In this document: positions 39,366 through 48,555 of the stretch, piece by piece
Layout: each line of letters opens with the position of its first letter
How positions within the stretch are numbered: position 1 is the stretch's first letter
Assembly (NCBI RefSeq): GCF_016745255.1
Contig: NZ_JADOEQ010000014.1
Span: 62,001-126,000, forward strand
Direction: 5' to 3'
Source: Enterococcus sp. BWR-S5
Lineage (GTDB): Bacteria; Bacillota; Bacilli; Lactobacillales; Enterococcaceae
DNA length: 64,000 bases
Made by a program: the position numbers and the translations under genes
The notes under the pieces: model-generated
What the model saw: the letters and a program-made list of their open reading frames with translations, nothing else
The model's database searches: none
Told to the model about the DNA's origin: nothing

Positions 39366-40680
39366 AAGTTACTTTGATACAGAGTGGATAGGAAAATATC
39401 CAGATAACTGGAAATTAGTTGGAATGACTAAATATATTGATACATTGGTAGACTATCGAGGAAAAACACCTAAAAAAACAGATGAAGGTATATTTCTTGT
39501 TACAGCAAAAAATATTAAAAATGGTAAGATTGATTATGAAATATCTAAAGAGTATATAGCAATAGATGATTATCCTACAGTGATGTCTAGAGGTTTACCA
39601 AAATTAAGTGATGTTTTGTTCACGACTGAAGCTCCACTTGGTGAAGTAGCTAATGTTGATAGAGAAGACATAGCACTAGCTCAGAGAGTGATTAAATTTA
39701 GAGGAAAAAAAGATGTATTAGACAATTATTTTTTTAAATATTGGGTGCTATCAAAAGGGTTTAATCAAAATTTATTATCTTTAGCAACAGGATCAACTGC
39801 TTTAGGAATTAAAGCTAGTAAATTGTATAATTTACGATTATTGTTGCCCCCACTTTACATTCAAAAACTTATTGTTGATTTTTTAAATAGTAAAATAATG
39901 GAAGTTGATATACTAATTGTCATCAAAGAAAAACAAATCAAACTTCTTGAAGAGCAACGTCAAGCAATGATAACAGAAGCTGTCACAAAAGGATTAAATC
40001 CTAATGTAAAAATGAAAAACTCTGGAGTAGATTGGATTGGAGAGATTCCTGAACATTGGGAAATTAGCAAAATAAAAAATAAATTTACAATCAACAAAAG
40101 AGTAAATTGTATAGATAATCCTGTAGTTTTTTCTATGACTCAACGGGGGATAAAAGAGAAAAACATTGAAGATTACTCCGGACAACATGCAGAATCTTAT
40201 TCAAAGTATCAGCAAGTTTTAAAGAATGATTTTGTTATGAATGGAATGGATTTATTAACAGGATATATAGATATCTCTAATTATAAGTATGGGGTAACTA
40301 GTCCAGATTATAGAGTTTTTACACTGAATAATAGTAAAGATTTGGCTGAATATTTTTTAATGTATTTTCAAATGTGCTATAAACAGAAAATCTTTTATGG
40401 ATTAGGTCAGGGAGTGTCCAAACTAGGTAGATGGAGACTTCAAACTAAAACGTTTAAAAATTTTCCTATAATGGTACCTCCAAAAGAAGAACAGATTGAG
40501 ATTATAGAAACAATAAAATGTAGCAATGATGATATTGTACTCGGTATAGATTTAATAAAAATACAAATATCCAAAATGAAAGAATACCGTCAATCATTAA
40601 TTCACGAAGCGGTTACTGGGAAGATACCTATTGAAGAAATGGAGTCTTATTTAAAGGAGGCTGAAAAAAATGGCGATTGA
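39358..40680 (+). CDS. hsdS: Type I restriction-modification system, specificity subunit
   Basis: 440 residues with two target-recognition domains. Each half starts with a similar signature (WIGKYPDNWKL at residue 10; GVDWIGEIPEHWEI at about 222) and ends in a conserved helix (LLEEQRQAMITEAVTKG; KMKEYRQSLIHEAVTGKI). The two halves bind the two parts of a bipartite site that cannot be predicted by eye. No inverted hsdS fragments or recombinase lie nearby, so phase variation is not indicated. Confidence 0.95.
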   Translation: MIKSYFDTEWIGKYPDNWKLVGMTKYIDTLVDYRGKTPKKTDEGIFLVTAKNIKNGKIDYEISKEYIAIDDYPTVMSRGLPKLSDVLFTTEAPLGEVANVDREDIALAQRVIKFRGKKDVLDNYFFKYWVLSKGFNQNLLSLATGSTALGIKASKLYNLRLLLPPLYIQKLIVDFLNSKIMEVDILIVIKEKQIKLLEEQRQAMITEAVTKGLNPNVKMKNSGVDWIGEIPEHWEISKIKNKFTINKRVNCIDNPVVFSMTQRGIKEKNIEDYSGQHAESYSKYQQVLKNDFVMNGMDLLTGYIDISNYKYGVTSPDYRVFTLNNSKDLAEYFLMYFQMCYKQKIFYGLGQGVSKLGRWRLQTKTFKNFPIMVPPKEEQIEIIETIKCSNDDIVLGIDLIKIQISKMKEYRQSLIHEAVTGKIPIEEMESYLKEAEKNGD

Positions 40681-43654
40681 TACATCAGAACGAGGATTTG
40701 AGGGAAATATAGAACACTATTTGATGAATACAAACTATGAATCGTTAGTTTTTGATAAGCCTTCTCTAACTTCTCTTCGATCTTCAGGAATTGATAAAAA
40801 GATGTTATGGCGCTTTTTAGAGTCTACACAAGAAAAAGAACTCAATCATTTACGGCGTAAGTATTCTTTAGGAAATGCAGATGATAAAATTCTGGAGCGT
40901 ATTTTGAGCGAAATAGATCGAAAAGGTTTATTAGATGTTCTTCGTCATGGAGTAAGAGATAGAGGGGTACATCTTAAATTAATCTACAATAAACCTGAAA
41001 CGGAATTAAATCGAACACTAGTGGAGAACTATGAGAAAAATATCTTTGCAGTTAGTCGACAAGTTTACTATACTCATGAATCAAAAAATAGTTTAGATAT
41101 GGTTTTATTCGTGAACGGTTTTCCACTAGTTGTAATGGAATTAAAAAACCAGTTAACTAATCAAACAGTGTATGATGGAATGAAACAATTTAGAGAAACA
41201 CGTAGTCCCAAAGAATTAATGTTTCAATTCAACAAAAGAGCTCTCGTTTATTTTGCTGTTGATACCGATGAAGTATATATGACGACAGAGCTTAAAGCTG
41301 AGCATACTAACTTTTTACCGTTTAATCTTGGCAACCAAGGTGGAAAAGGGAATCCTCCAAGTGAAGGAAATTATCGCACGTATTATTTGTGGGAGAATGT
41401 TTTACAAAAAGATAGTTTGTTGGATATTATTTTTAAGTTTATGTATATCAAAAAAGACGATATTAAAGATTCAAATGGAGAGTTATTATATCAAAGAAAA
41501 TCGCTAATATTTCCTCGATACCATCAATTAGATGTTGTGAGAAAAATTGAAGATGATGTTCGGAAATTTTCTGTGGGTCAAAACTATTTAATCCAACATT
41601 CGGCTGGTAGCGGAAAAACAAATAGTATTTCATGGCTCGCACATCGATTATCTAAAATGCATAACCAAAAGAATAAAGCTTTTTTTGATAGTGTGATTGT
41701 TATTACAGATAGAAGAGTATTAGACAAACAATTACAGGATGCTGTTTATCAGCTAGAACATAAAGCAGGAACAGTTGAAAGAATTGATAAAGATTCGAAT
41801 CAATTGGCACAAGCGATTCAAAGTGGTACGCGTATTGTTATAACAACTCTACAAAAATTCCCATATGTCTTGGATAAGCTAGCAAAACTTAGCAGTAAAA
41901 ATTATGCAGTAGTGATTGATGAAGCCCATTCATCACAAGGTGGAAAATCAGCCAAAGCGATGTCACAGGTGCTGTCTAATATGACGCTGGAAGAAGCTTA
42001 CGAACAAGATCGACTGATTGAGGATAATTTAACGGATGTAGAAGAAATGATTGTAGAAGATATTGTAAAAAGTGGTAAGCAAACCAATGTTTCGTATTTT
42101 GCTTTTACAGCAACGCCTAAACCTAAAACACTAGAACGATTTGGGCGTAAAAACTCTGAAGGAAAGTTTGCTCCTTTTCATTTATATTCTATGAGGCAAG
42201 CTATTGAAGAAGGATTCATTTTAGATGTATTACAGAATTATACAACCTACAAAACATACTATAATATCATTTCTGCATCTGATGAGAAAGTACTAAAAAG
42301 TGAAGCTACGAAAAAAATTGGTCGTTTTGTTTCTCTGCATCCACACAATATTGCACAAAAAGTAGAAGTGATTGTAGAACACTTCAGAGAACGTACTCAG
42401 CATAAACTAGATGGACGTGCAAAAGCGATGCTGGTAACATCTAGTAGACTACACGCCGTAAGATATAAATTAGCGATGGATGATTATATCAAAAGAAGAC
42501 ACTATAAAGACATGGAGACATTGGTTGCTTTCTCAGGAAAAGTTGAAGATGGAGATGATACTTCATATACAGAGACTAATATGAATGGTTTTTCGGAAAG
42601 TGAACTACCAGATAAATTTCATACTGATGATTTCCAAGTGCTGATTGTTGCTGAAAAATATCAAACCGGTTTTGATGAACCGTTGTTACAAACAATGTAT
42701 GTTGATAAACCTTTAAGTGGTGTAAAAGCGGTACAAACATTATCAAGGTTAAACCGAACTTGCCCAGGAAAATCGGATACATTCATTCTTGACTTCGTTA
42801 ATGAAACAGAAGAAATAAAAAAGGCATTTCAACCTTACTATGAAACAACAGCTCTAGAAAGTGAAACGGATCCTAACCTGTTATATGAACTAAAAGACAC
42901 AATTGATCAATATGAAATTGTTACTTTAGAGGAACTAGACAAAGTAGCAAGCTTGGTAATGAGTGGGAATTTAGAATCCTCAGCATCTGAACAAGGAAAA
43001 CTTAACTCTATTATTGACAAAGGTGTGGAAAGATATCAAAGACTGAATGCAGAAGATCAGGAGATTGTTAGAGAGGCAATAATTAAATATCTGAGAACTT
43101 ATGGCTTTCTATTACAGATTATTGATTTTGCTGATGTTGATCTTCATAAAATGTATCTCTATGTCAATTACTTAATTAAAAAATTGCCTAAGAAAAAAAG
43201 AGATACTTTTACGTTACCTGATGATGTAGCTTTGAACTATTATAAAATTAAACAAACCGCTGTTGGTACTATTGGTTTGGAAAAAACAGGTATCGAATAT
43301 ATTGAAGGTGTTGGTCATGGCGTAAGTTCAATTATAGAAGAGGAAAAGGTTCGGTTATCTGATATTATTGATAAAATTAACGAGCGTTTTGGTACTGACT
43401 TTGATCCAGAAGATAAGTTATTTATGGATCAAGTGACAAGCAAAATGCATAGTGATGAAAGCTTCGTAATGAAAGCTAAGAATAACTCATTTGACAATTT
43501 TGTTTTAGGTGTTGAAAAACAATCACAAGATATCTTAATAGATAAGTATGAAACAAATAGTAAGTTTGTCGATAAATATCTGACAGATGACGAATTTAAG
43601 AGCTTTGTTCTAACTTATATGCTTAAAGATGTTTATAAAAAAGTGCATAGTTAA
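40670..43654 (+). CDS. hsdR: Type I restriction-modification system, endonuclease/translocase
   Basis: 994 residues. A PD-(D/E)xK nuclease lies near the N-terminus (LDMVLFVNGFPLVVMELKNQ, about 143-162), then an SF2 motor: Walker A HSAGSGKTNS (about 310), DEAH in VIDEAHSSQGG (about 417), FTATPKP and a QTLSRLNRT motif VI. It cuts unmethylated DNA after translocation. It overlaps hsdS by 11 bp; all three subunits are intact. Confidence 0.95.
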   Translation: MAIDTSERGFEGNIEHYLMNTNYESLVFDKPSLTSLRSSGIDKKMLWRFLESTQEKELNHLRRKYSLGNADDKILERILSEIDRKGLLDVLRHGVRDRGVHLKLIYNKPETELNRTLVENYEKNIFAVSRQVYYTHESKNSLDMVLFVNGFPLVVMELKNQLTNQTVYDGMKQFRETRSPKELMFQFNKRALVYFAVDTDEVYMTTELKAEHTNFLPFNLGNQGGKGNPPSEGNYRTYYLWENVLQKDSLLDIIFKFMYIKKDDIKDSNGELLYQRKSLIFPRYHQLDVVRKIEDDVRKFSVGQNYLIQHSAGSGKTNSISWLAHRLSKMHNQKNKAFFDSVIVITDRRVLDKQLQDAVYQLEHKAGTVERIDKDSNQLAQAIQSGTRIVITTLQKFPYVLDKLAKLSSKNYAVVIDEAHSSQGGKSAKAMSQVLSNMTLEEAYEQDRLIEDNLTDVEEMIVEDIVKSGKQTNVSYFAFTATPKPKTLERFGRKNSEGKFAPFHLYSMRQAIEEGFILDVLQNYTTYKTYYNIISASDEKVLKSEATKKIGRFVSLHPHNIAQKVEVIVEHFRERTQHKLDGRAKAMLVTSSRLHAVRYKLAMDDYIKRRHYKDMETLVAFSGKVEDGDDTSYTETNMNGFSESELPDKFHTDDFQVLIVAEKYQTGFDEPLLQTMYVDKPLSGVKAVQTLSRLNRTCPGKSDTFILDFVNETEEIKKAFQPYYETTALESETDPNLLYELKDTIDQYEIVTLEELDKVASLVMSGNLESSASEQGKLNSIIDKGVERYQRLNAEDQEIVREAIIKYLRTYGFLLQIIDFADVDLHKMYLYVNYLIKKLPKKKRDTFTLPDDVALNYYKIKQTAVGTIGLEKTGIEYIEGVGHGVSSIIEEEKVRLSDIIDKINERFGTDFDPEDKLFMDQVTSKMHSDESFVMKAKNNSFDNFVLGVEKQSQDILIDKYETNSKFVDKYLTDDEFKSFVLTYMLKDVYKKVHS

Positions 43655-43681
43655 TACATCTAAAAAAGTGTTACACTATTG

Positions 43682-44002
43682 ATGAAAGTCTTGTTCAAAT
43701 TTACCATTGGTGAGGTAGGCTCAACATTTACTGTTCAAGGATTCGATTTGAATTATGCTGGAGTTATCATCGGTCCTTCTGTAAAGTATCGGAATGGAGA
43801 AATCATTTTTGATAGGGAAGGAAGCATGAACCGCAAAGCTAAAAATCGCAGGACATTGAAAAATGGTGAGGCTGAGTATGTTGCAGAAAAGCTATTGAAG
43901 AACGAACTTAATGTTCTTTTGACCAGAGGTGTCAACGGACTATATATCTATGCTGTAGATGATGAGCTGCGAGAAGCATTGCTAAAAGCTCAAGGAAAAT
44001 AA
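43682..44002 (+). pseudogene. C-terminal fragment of a DUF2075 helicase-like protein
   Basis: 106 codons from ATG 43682, with no ribosome binding site. The sequence begins in the middle of a domain: TFTVQGFDLNYAGVIIGP followed by LLTRGVNGLYIYAVDDELREAL. This is the end of the DUF2075 (SF1-helicase-like) family, whose full proteins have 400-650 residues with a P-loop. The N-terminal motor is absent, so this is a remnant, probably of an earlier defence gene in the island. Confidence 0.75.
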
Positions 44003-44012
44003 TAAGGAACTG

Positions 44013-44050
44013 AAGTCTGGTGATTTAAATATAATCACTAGACTTTTTTT
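44013..44050 (+). terminator. Terminator after the DUF2075 remnant
   Basis: AAGTCTGGTGATT pairs with AATCACTAGACTT (one G-T pair) and is followed by TTTTTT. Confidence 0.85.
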
Positions 44051-44071
44051 CTTTGGAGGAGAACATATTAT

Positions 44072-44289
44072 ATGAGCCAAATTGATTTTTTAAAGAAAAT
44101 ATTTCTTGAGAATTTATTAGACTTTATTGCTGGTACTATTTATTTCTATTTTGGATAAATACTGAAGAAGTCAACTTCCCATTTAAGATATACGAAATAG
44201 AAAAAGATTTAAAGAATGAAAAAACATGGTTTTTTGTATGTATTATAAACATGCTGTTTGCTATAATTATTAATGTTATATTCTTTTAA
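44072..44289 (+). pseudogene. Small two-helix membrane protein gene broken by a frameshift
   Basis: ATG 44072 has a perfect GGAGGAG upstream. The frame starts MSQIDFLKKIF and enters a membrane helix, then stops at TAA 44156-44158 after 28 codons. Adding one base near TTTT at 44150-44152 continues in another frame (WINTEEVNFPF...) to a second hydrophobic helix and a stop at 44287-44289, about 72 residues in all. Either a T was lost or the 28-residue peptide is the product. It may belong to the toxin cassette that follows. Confidence 0.5.
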
Positions 44290-44307
44290 ATAGAAGCGAG
44301 GGATATT

Positions 44308-44787
44308 GTGTCTAAAAAAAGATTAGCGCTGTTGATTGGAATTATAATTGTACTTATTTTAGGAATTTTGGGGAAAGTGTACATGGATAAACAGACAGAG
44401 AAAGAACGAAAAGAATATGTGGAGGCTGTAAAAGAAACACAAGAGGAAGCGTCTAAGTACATCATTGAAAATTATTTAGGTATTGAAACGATTGAATGGA
44501 ATGGTTGGAGTACAGATAACCATACACTTCTTTATTCAGGTCCCAAAGGAATAGATACTTCAATGACAATTAATGGGTATGAAGATGAGGTAAATGGTAA
44601 GGTGCAGTTAGGCTACAGTGCTTTAAATCCAGAATGGATAAAAAAATATACGGATTCCGTTTTAAATAATGATGCTATTATTGATGGAAAAACACAAGAA
44701 AATAAGTTTAAAAAAATAGGTGTAAAAAAAGATGCTAAAGGAAGTCCGAATGCAAAGATAATTTATAATTTAAAGGAGAATAAATAG
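44308..44787 (+). CDS. Membrane-anchored candidate immunity protein 1
   Basis: 159 residues, GTG 44308 behind GCGAGGGA. An N-terminal uncleaved signal anchor (LALLIGIIIVLILGILGKVYM) is followed by an extracytoplasmic domain of about 125 residues with an EEASKYIIENYLGIETIEWNGW helix-strand pattern, as in cystatin-like small proteins. There is no lipobox Cys. It is paralogous to the next gene. In TslA-type lipase toxin loci, immunity is given by cell-surface cystatin-fold lipoproteins encoded beside the toxin; this gene fits that role by position and topology. Confidence 0.6.
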   Translation: MSKKRLALLIGIIIVLILGILGKVYMDKQTEKERKEYVEAVKETQEEASKYIIENYLGIETIEWNGWSTDNHTLLYSGPKGIDTSMTINGYEDEVNGKVQLGYSALNPEWIKKYTDSVLNNDAIIDGKTQENKFKKIGVKKDAKGSPNAKIIYNLKENK

Positions 44788-44967
44788 TGCTAGTTGATGA
44801 GAAATATTTTTCTAGCTATTGATTTACATATCACTAATTTTTTTGAACTATTATCAATGAAATCTGTGTTGGAAAAGCCTGTTGGATAGCAGCAAGTAAT
44901 GTCTTCAGTTACTGACTGCAATGAAGGTATAAATATATTTTATTATTCGAAAGAAATGGGAGATATT

Positions 44968-45444
44968 GTGAATAAAAAGAAAATAGTACTATTAATAAGT
45001 AGTGTCGCAATAATTATTTTAGGAATTGGAGGCAAAATGTATATGGACAAACAAGAAGAAATACGAGAAGAGAGAAATCAGGCAGTAAGGGAAATACAAG
45101 AACAAGCATCAAAATATATCATTGAAAATTATGTTGGAATAAAAAAAATTGAATGGACTGGGTGGAGCGTAGGTCCTGGACCACTTAGTGTTGATACTTC
45201 TATGATAATCAATGATTATTCTGTGGATGAGGGAAATGGATTTTTTTCATATAGTGCTGGACATCCAGAGTGGGTTGAGAAATATACAGACGGAATATTT
45301 GAATTTTATCCACGTGATGAAAATGACACTTCAAAAGGAACTAAGGGTGAGATGATTAAAACATTGAGAGAGCAAGGAGTAAGGAAATCAAAAGAAGGTA
45401 GCCCAAATGCTGAGATTATTTATAATTGGGAGGAATCTGAATGA
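44968..45444 (+). CDS. Membrane-anchored candidate immunity protein 2
   Basis: 158 residues from GTG 44968; the GGGAGATATT-GTG context is the same as for the upstream paralogue. Signal anchor VLLISSVAIIILGIGGKMYM, then EQASKYIIENYVGIKKIEWTGWS, VDTSMIIND and SPNAEIIYNW, all shared with protein 1. It overlaps the toxin start by 4 bp (ATGA), suggesting coupled expression of immunity and toxin. Neither copy has a lipoprotein Cys. Confidence 0.65.
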   Translation: MNKKKIVLLISSVAIIILGIGGKMYMDKQEEIREERNQAVREIQEQASKYIIENYVGIKKIEWTGWSVGPGPLSVDTSMIINDYSVDEGNGFFSYSAGHPEWVEKYTDGIFEFYPRDENDTSKGTKGEMIKTLREQGVRKSKEGSPNAEIIYNWEESE

Positions 45445-46628
45445 GCCTAACTGAAGAGGATTTAAATCTTTTAAATGAGTATGTGTATAATGTGGATCAA
45501 GAAAAACTTGAAAAACCTAAGCTGGATCGTCCTATAAAAGGACAGGATCTTCCTATGAAAAATAATAAGGTAGTACATGTAGTTGATACGTTGGATGATG
45601 ATAAAACCGGTTTTCAAGGATTGGCTGTAGCACCAATTGTCAATGGTAAACCGGATTATAATCAGATTTCAATAGTAGCTGCTGGAACAGACCCTAGTCA
45701 AAAAACAACGGATGTGTGGAGTGCTCTATTTAATGGAAAAGCACCTTTTCACGAGGAGGGACAGCTAGGGGTTGCTGAAGACTTTGTAAATAGAGTTAAC
45801 GATGTAGACGGATATACAGTTACACAGCTAAGTGGCTATTCTCAATCTGCGTACATGCTTGAAGTAGGTGGGAGATTGGGTATCCCAACAACAGTATTTA
45901 ATGGTTGGTTCATTTATAATAATCTATCACCGGAGGCACGAAAATTTATTAAAGAAAATCCACATTTGTTTATCAATTATCGCCATAACAAAGATATGAC
46001 AACTTTTTTGAATGATTTCAATTCTTCTTTATATACAGGAGAAGATTTTGGAACCATTATTTGGGTTGAAGGGGATAGTCATAATATAAAAGGATGGGAA
46101 TTCGATAAAAATGGACGCCTTATTGTAAATGGAGATAGCCAAGAGAAAAGAGCAGTTAAATTGGCTCAAATTCAAAATCAGTCAGCATTAGCAATGTACT
46201 CATTATCATTACTAAGAGATAGACTTAAGGCAAGCGGAGGTAGTTTATCAGCAAATGAAGAAATTTATCTGAATAACAGCCAAGCCCTATTAGCTGTGAG
46301 TGCTGCTTCGCAGACGATGAAAACAGGTTTGGCTTCAGTAATAAAACTTTATCAGGATGCTATTGTTGAAACGGAGCAGCTCTGGACTGATGGTTTGCAA
46401 CGTGCACGGTCGATTGGAACAGATTTAAATGAATCAGAAATTATTGAAGCATTAGCTTCAGCAGGAGCGACAGAAGCAAGTGTTGTCACTGAACCTACAG
46501 CATTTTACGAAAAGAAAATAGCAAAGGCAAAACAAATGGGCGAAAGCTTTGATGCTTTAGTTTCTGAAATTCAGTCTGGTATTGAAAAGCTTGTTCAAAG
46601 TGATCGAGATTTGGCTAGTCAGCTTTGA
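45441..46628 (+). CDS. Lipase-like T7SS effector with reverse domain order (TslA-like)
   Basis: 395 residues. The N-terminal about 230 residues are an alpha/beta hydrolase: nucleophile elbow GYSQS with Ser134, a candidate Asp185 in YRHNKDM and a candidate His214 in GDSHNIKGW. The C-terminal about 160 residues are almost wholly helical (SQALLAVSAASQTMKTGLASVIKL... ending SDRDLASQL), like an LXG targeting domain placed at the wrong end. Staphylococcal TslA has just this order, is exported by the type VII system, and is encoded with small helical partners and surface immunity proteins, as here. Export and phospholipase activity are inferred; the secretion machine itself is not in the window. Confidence 0.68.
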   Translation: MSLTEEDLNLLNEYVYNVDQEKLEKPKLDRPIKGQDLPMKNNKVVHVVDTLDDDKTGFQGLAVAPIVNGKPDYNQISIVAAGTDPSQKTTDVWSALFNGKAPFHEEGQLGVAEDFVNRVNDVDGYTVTQLSGYSQSAYMLEVGGRLGIPTTVFNGWFIYNNLSPEARKFIKENPHLFINYRHNKDMTTFLNDFNSSLYTGEDFGTIIWVEGDSHNIKGWEFDKNGRLIVNGDSQEKRAVKLAQIQNQSALAMYSLSLLRDRLKASGGSLSANEEIYLNNSQALLAVSAASQTMKTGLASVIKLYQDAIVETEQLWTDGLQRARSIGTDLNESEIIEALASAGATEASVVTEPTAFYEKKIAKAKQMGESFDALVSEIQSGIEKLVQSDRDLASQL

Positions 46629-46644
46629 TAGAGGGGGGACGTAG

Positions 46645-46983
46645 GTGGAAAAACAAGAATTGCTGGAAAGTGATTTCCGATTAAAAAAGCGAAATTATGA
46701 AGAAAAAGAAGAAGAGATTCTTTTTGAAAGAGATAAGGGAATTCAGGATTTAGAAGAAATTGCAGATAGAGCTCAATACTATTTGAAGGATTATGTTGCG
46801 GAGCAAGAAGTAATTGCACAGGCTTTACGTAACTTGGAGGATATGAAAGAAGAGGTCTACGAGGCTGCTCAACACGATAGAAAGAAAATCGAACGAGAAG
46901 TAGAAGAGTTGGAAGATAATTATTATCGTGATCTTCGCAAATTATCTGAACAGGAATCATCTAAGAAAGAGGAGAATTTCTGA
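46645..46983 (+). CDS. Small coiled-coil partner protein of the lipase toxin
   Basis: 112 residues, GTG 46645 behind GGGGGGACGTAGG. Nearly all charged helix, with two heptad-rich segments (LKKRNYEEKEEEILFERDKG and EEVYEAAQHDRKKIEREVEE) that could form an antiparallel hairpin. Its size and place after the toxin fit the targeting chaperones (TlaA/Lap type) that bind the helical domain of LXG or TslA effectors. It overlaps the next gene by 1 bp. Confidence 0.55.
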   Translation: MEKQELLESDFRLKKRNYEEKEEEILFERDKGIQDLEEIADRAQYYLKDYVAEQEVIAQALRNLEDMKEEVYEAAQHDRKKIEREVEELEDNYYRDLRKLSEQESSKKEENF

Positions 46984-47240
46984 TGTTGGAAGATGTATTA
47001 AAGGAGTTAAAGAAAAAGGCACAAAAAATGATTATTGGTACAGCAATTGGTAGTTCGATGAATCAAAAGAAGGATTCTAATAAACAAAAGGCCGAGCAAG
47101 CTGGTGAAAGTGAACTATCATCTGTAAAATCTAATCTAGCCAGTGTTTCAGAAAATATTGGAAGTTCTGTAAAAGGGCAATTTGGGAAACAAGTAAAAGA
47201 AACATTTAAAACACAAAGCGAAAAACTAGATAAATTTTAG
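46983..47240 (+). CDS. Second small partner protein of the lipase toxin
   Basis: 85 residues, ATG 46983 overlapping the previous TGA, RBS AGAGGAG. A short amphipathic helix (KELKKKAQKMIIGTAIGSSMN), then Ser/Lys/Gln-rich helices (VKSNLASVSENIGSSVKGQF). It lacks a WXG motif but is in the right position to be a TlaB/Lap-like partner. The assignment is by context. Confidence 0.5.
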   Translation: MLEDVLKELKKKAQKMIIGTAIGSSMNQKKDSNKQKAEQAGESELSSVKSNLASVSENIGSSVKGQFGKQVKETFKTQSEKLDKF

Positions 47241-47368
47241 GGTATCAGCTACATACAATTTGGTTTTAAAGATTAAAAGACTGACGTTTAGGCTATGGTT
47301 GGAGAGGTTGTACTTTATCATACAGATAATTGATTTGTTCTTAGAGTATTTACTAAAAGGAAAAATGA

Positions 47369-47536
47369 ATGGATTTAATCAAATGTGCCAAAATGTTGTT
47401 TTCTTCAAAATTTATATTCAATTAGAAGCAAGTTTTTTTGACTGGTATTCCAATATACTACGACTATCCTTCGGAAAAAGAGATTGAAGTTTCTCCTGAA
47501 ATTGCTCAACAATTGATTAAATATATTATATATTGA
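47369..47536 (+). pseudogene. Small gene interrupted by an in-frame TAG
   Basis: ATG 47369 follows AAAAGGAAAA. The frame reads MDLIKCAKMLFSSKFIFN, TAG (47423-47425), then KQVFLTGIPIYYDYPSEKEI and on to TGA at 47534-47536, about 55 codons in all. The second half has a natural amino acid composition, so this looks like a gene with one nonsense mutation or the tail of a longer lost gene. It ends the toxin cassette. The rest of 47241-47578 holds nothing else I can support. Confidence 0.4.
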
Positions 47537-47578
47537 TTTATTTTAAGAAGGTTTCTAAATGGCGCTCTCACAAAAACC

Positions 47579-47630
47579 AAGAGTAACAAGCATTTGTTCA
47601 TCCGAACATGCTGCTTGTTACTCTTTTTTA
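47579..47630. terminator. Bidirectional terminator between island and sugar locus
   Basis: A 14-bp stem AAGAGTAACAAGCA/TGCTTGTTACTCTT with an inner GTTC/GAAC hairpin and T-runs on the plus strand. It serves the toxin cassette and, reading the other way, lies at the end of the ArsR-type regulator gene, whose stop codon is at 47628-47630. Confidence 0.85.
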
Positions 47631-48539
47631 TTTATCCAAATAATACGTATTAATCAAGATATCCTGATTATGATTCCCAAAGCCTTCGCCAAACAGGGTT
47701 AGGCCACCGTGGTTTTTGGCATCGTCTTCGGCGGCGAAGCGCAGCTTGATAAAGGGTTGTTCGTGAAGCTTCAGGTCATAGATGGTTACATCGGAATAGG
47801 CTTGGCCGTCGATGCCGGTGTCTAGCTTATTGATACGGAGATGCTTCAGCAGGCCATACTGGCTGAAGCTGTCGTTCCACCATTTAGGCGTGTAACGTCC
47901 GCGTGTGTCGGAAAAGTTGCCTGGTACGGTGTAGACGGCAACTTTGACATCATTGACATAAATCGAGATGTCGCTTGGCCAAATGTTGTTTGACAAGGGA
48001 AACTCTGAAGCAATCTCGAAGCTGATTTCCAATAGTTCAGGCAATTCGTTTTCTTGCAGCAGGTTGGGCACCTTGTATTCCACAAAGCCGCTGCTGAACC
48101 AAAGGAGTCCGGCATCGACTCGTTTGGAATCCATGAAATATTTTGGATCATCTGACTTTCCAACCACATCATCCACTGTTGCCAATCCACAAGTCGGCGT
48201 AACTGAAAAATCCACAAAATGTCCCAGCTTTAGACTGGTAGAATGAAGTTGAAATTCCTGATAAATTTTTTCAGGGAATGAAATATGAATATCATCCACT
48301 TTTAGATAAACCATCTTCTTGTTTCGGTTTTCTCCAATGCCTCTTTCAGAGCCTAGGAGACCGGCATCCTCCATCTGCTGAACGTGTCGTGTTGTAATTG
48401 CGTTGCTAATCTGCATGTGTGCAGCTATTTCTCCAATACTTCTCTTTTCACTTCCAATAAACTTTAGAATCTCTAGTCGAGTGTTGCTGGCCAAGCATTC
48501 AAAAACAGGTAATGAAAGCGAATCTAGTGAGAGTTCCAT
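47628..48539 (-). CDS. ArsR-type regulator with large C-terminal ligand domain
   Basis: 303 residues. The first about 85 residues are an ArsR/SmtB winged helix (FECLASNTRLEILKFIGSEKRSIGEIAAHM, SNAITTRHVQQMEDAGLL). The other about 210 residues are beta-rich (jelly-roll-like, e.g. WPSDISIYVNDVKVAVYTVPG) and probably bind a sugar ligand. No metal-binding Cys motif is seen. It is divergent from the ABC/GH2 operon and shares an operator half-site, AAGTTAA, with it (48556 and 48716), so it is the likely local regulator. Confidence 0.75.
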   Translation of the reverse strand: MELSLDSLSLPVFECLASNTRLEILKFIGSEKRSIGEIAAHMQISNAITTRHVQQMEDAGLLGSERGIGENRNKKMVYLKVDDIHISFPEKIYQEFQLHSTSLKLGHFVDFSVTPTCGLATVDDVVGKSDDPKYFMDSKRVDAGLLWFSSGFVEYKVPNLLQENELPELLEISFEIASEFPLSNNIWPSDISIYVNDVKVAVYTVPGNFSDTRGRYTPKWWNDSFSQYGLLKHLRINKLDTGIDGQAYSDVTIYDLKLHEQPFIKLRFAAEDDAKNHGGLTLFGEGFGNHNQDILINTYYLDK

Positions 48540-48555
48540 AATTAATCACATCCTT

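Noticed and set aside
43682-44002. Treating this as part of the restriction system or the toxin cassette
   Set aside because: Its sequence matches the C-terminus of DUF2075 proteins, begins mid-domain and lacks a ribosome binding site.
44308-45444. Lipoprotein signal in the candidate immunity proteins
   Set aside because: There is no Cys after the hydrophobic segment in either protein; they are anchored by an uncleaved helix instead.
47260-47487. Open frame of 75 codons after the toxin cassette
   Set aside because: No good start; the frame beginning at 47369 has a better start context and more natural residues, so that one is reported, as a pseudogene.
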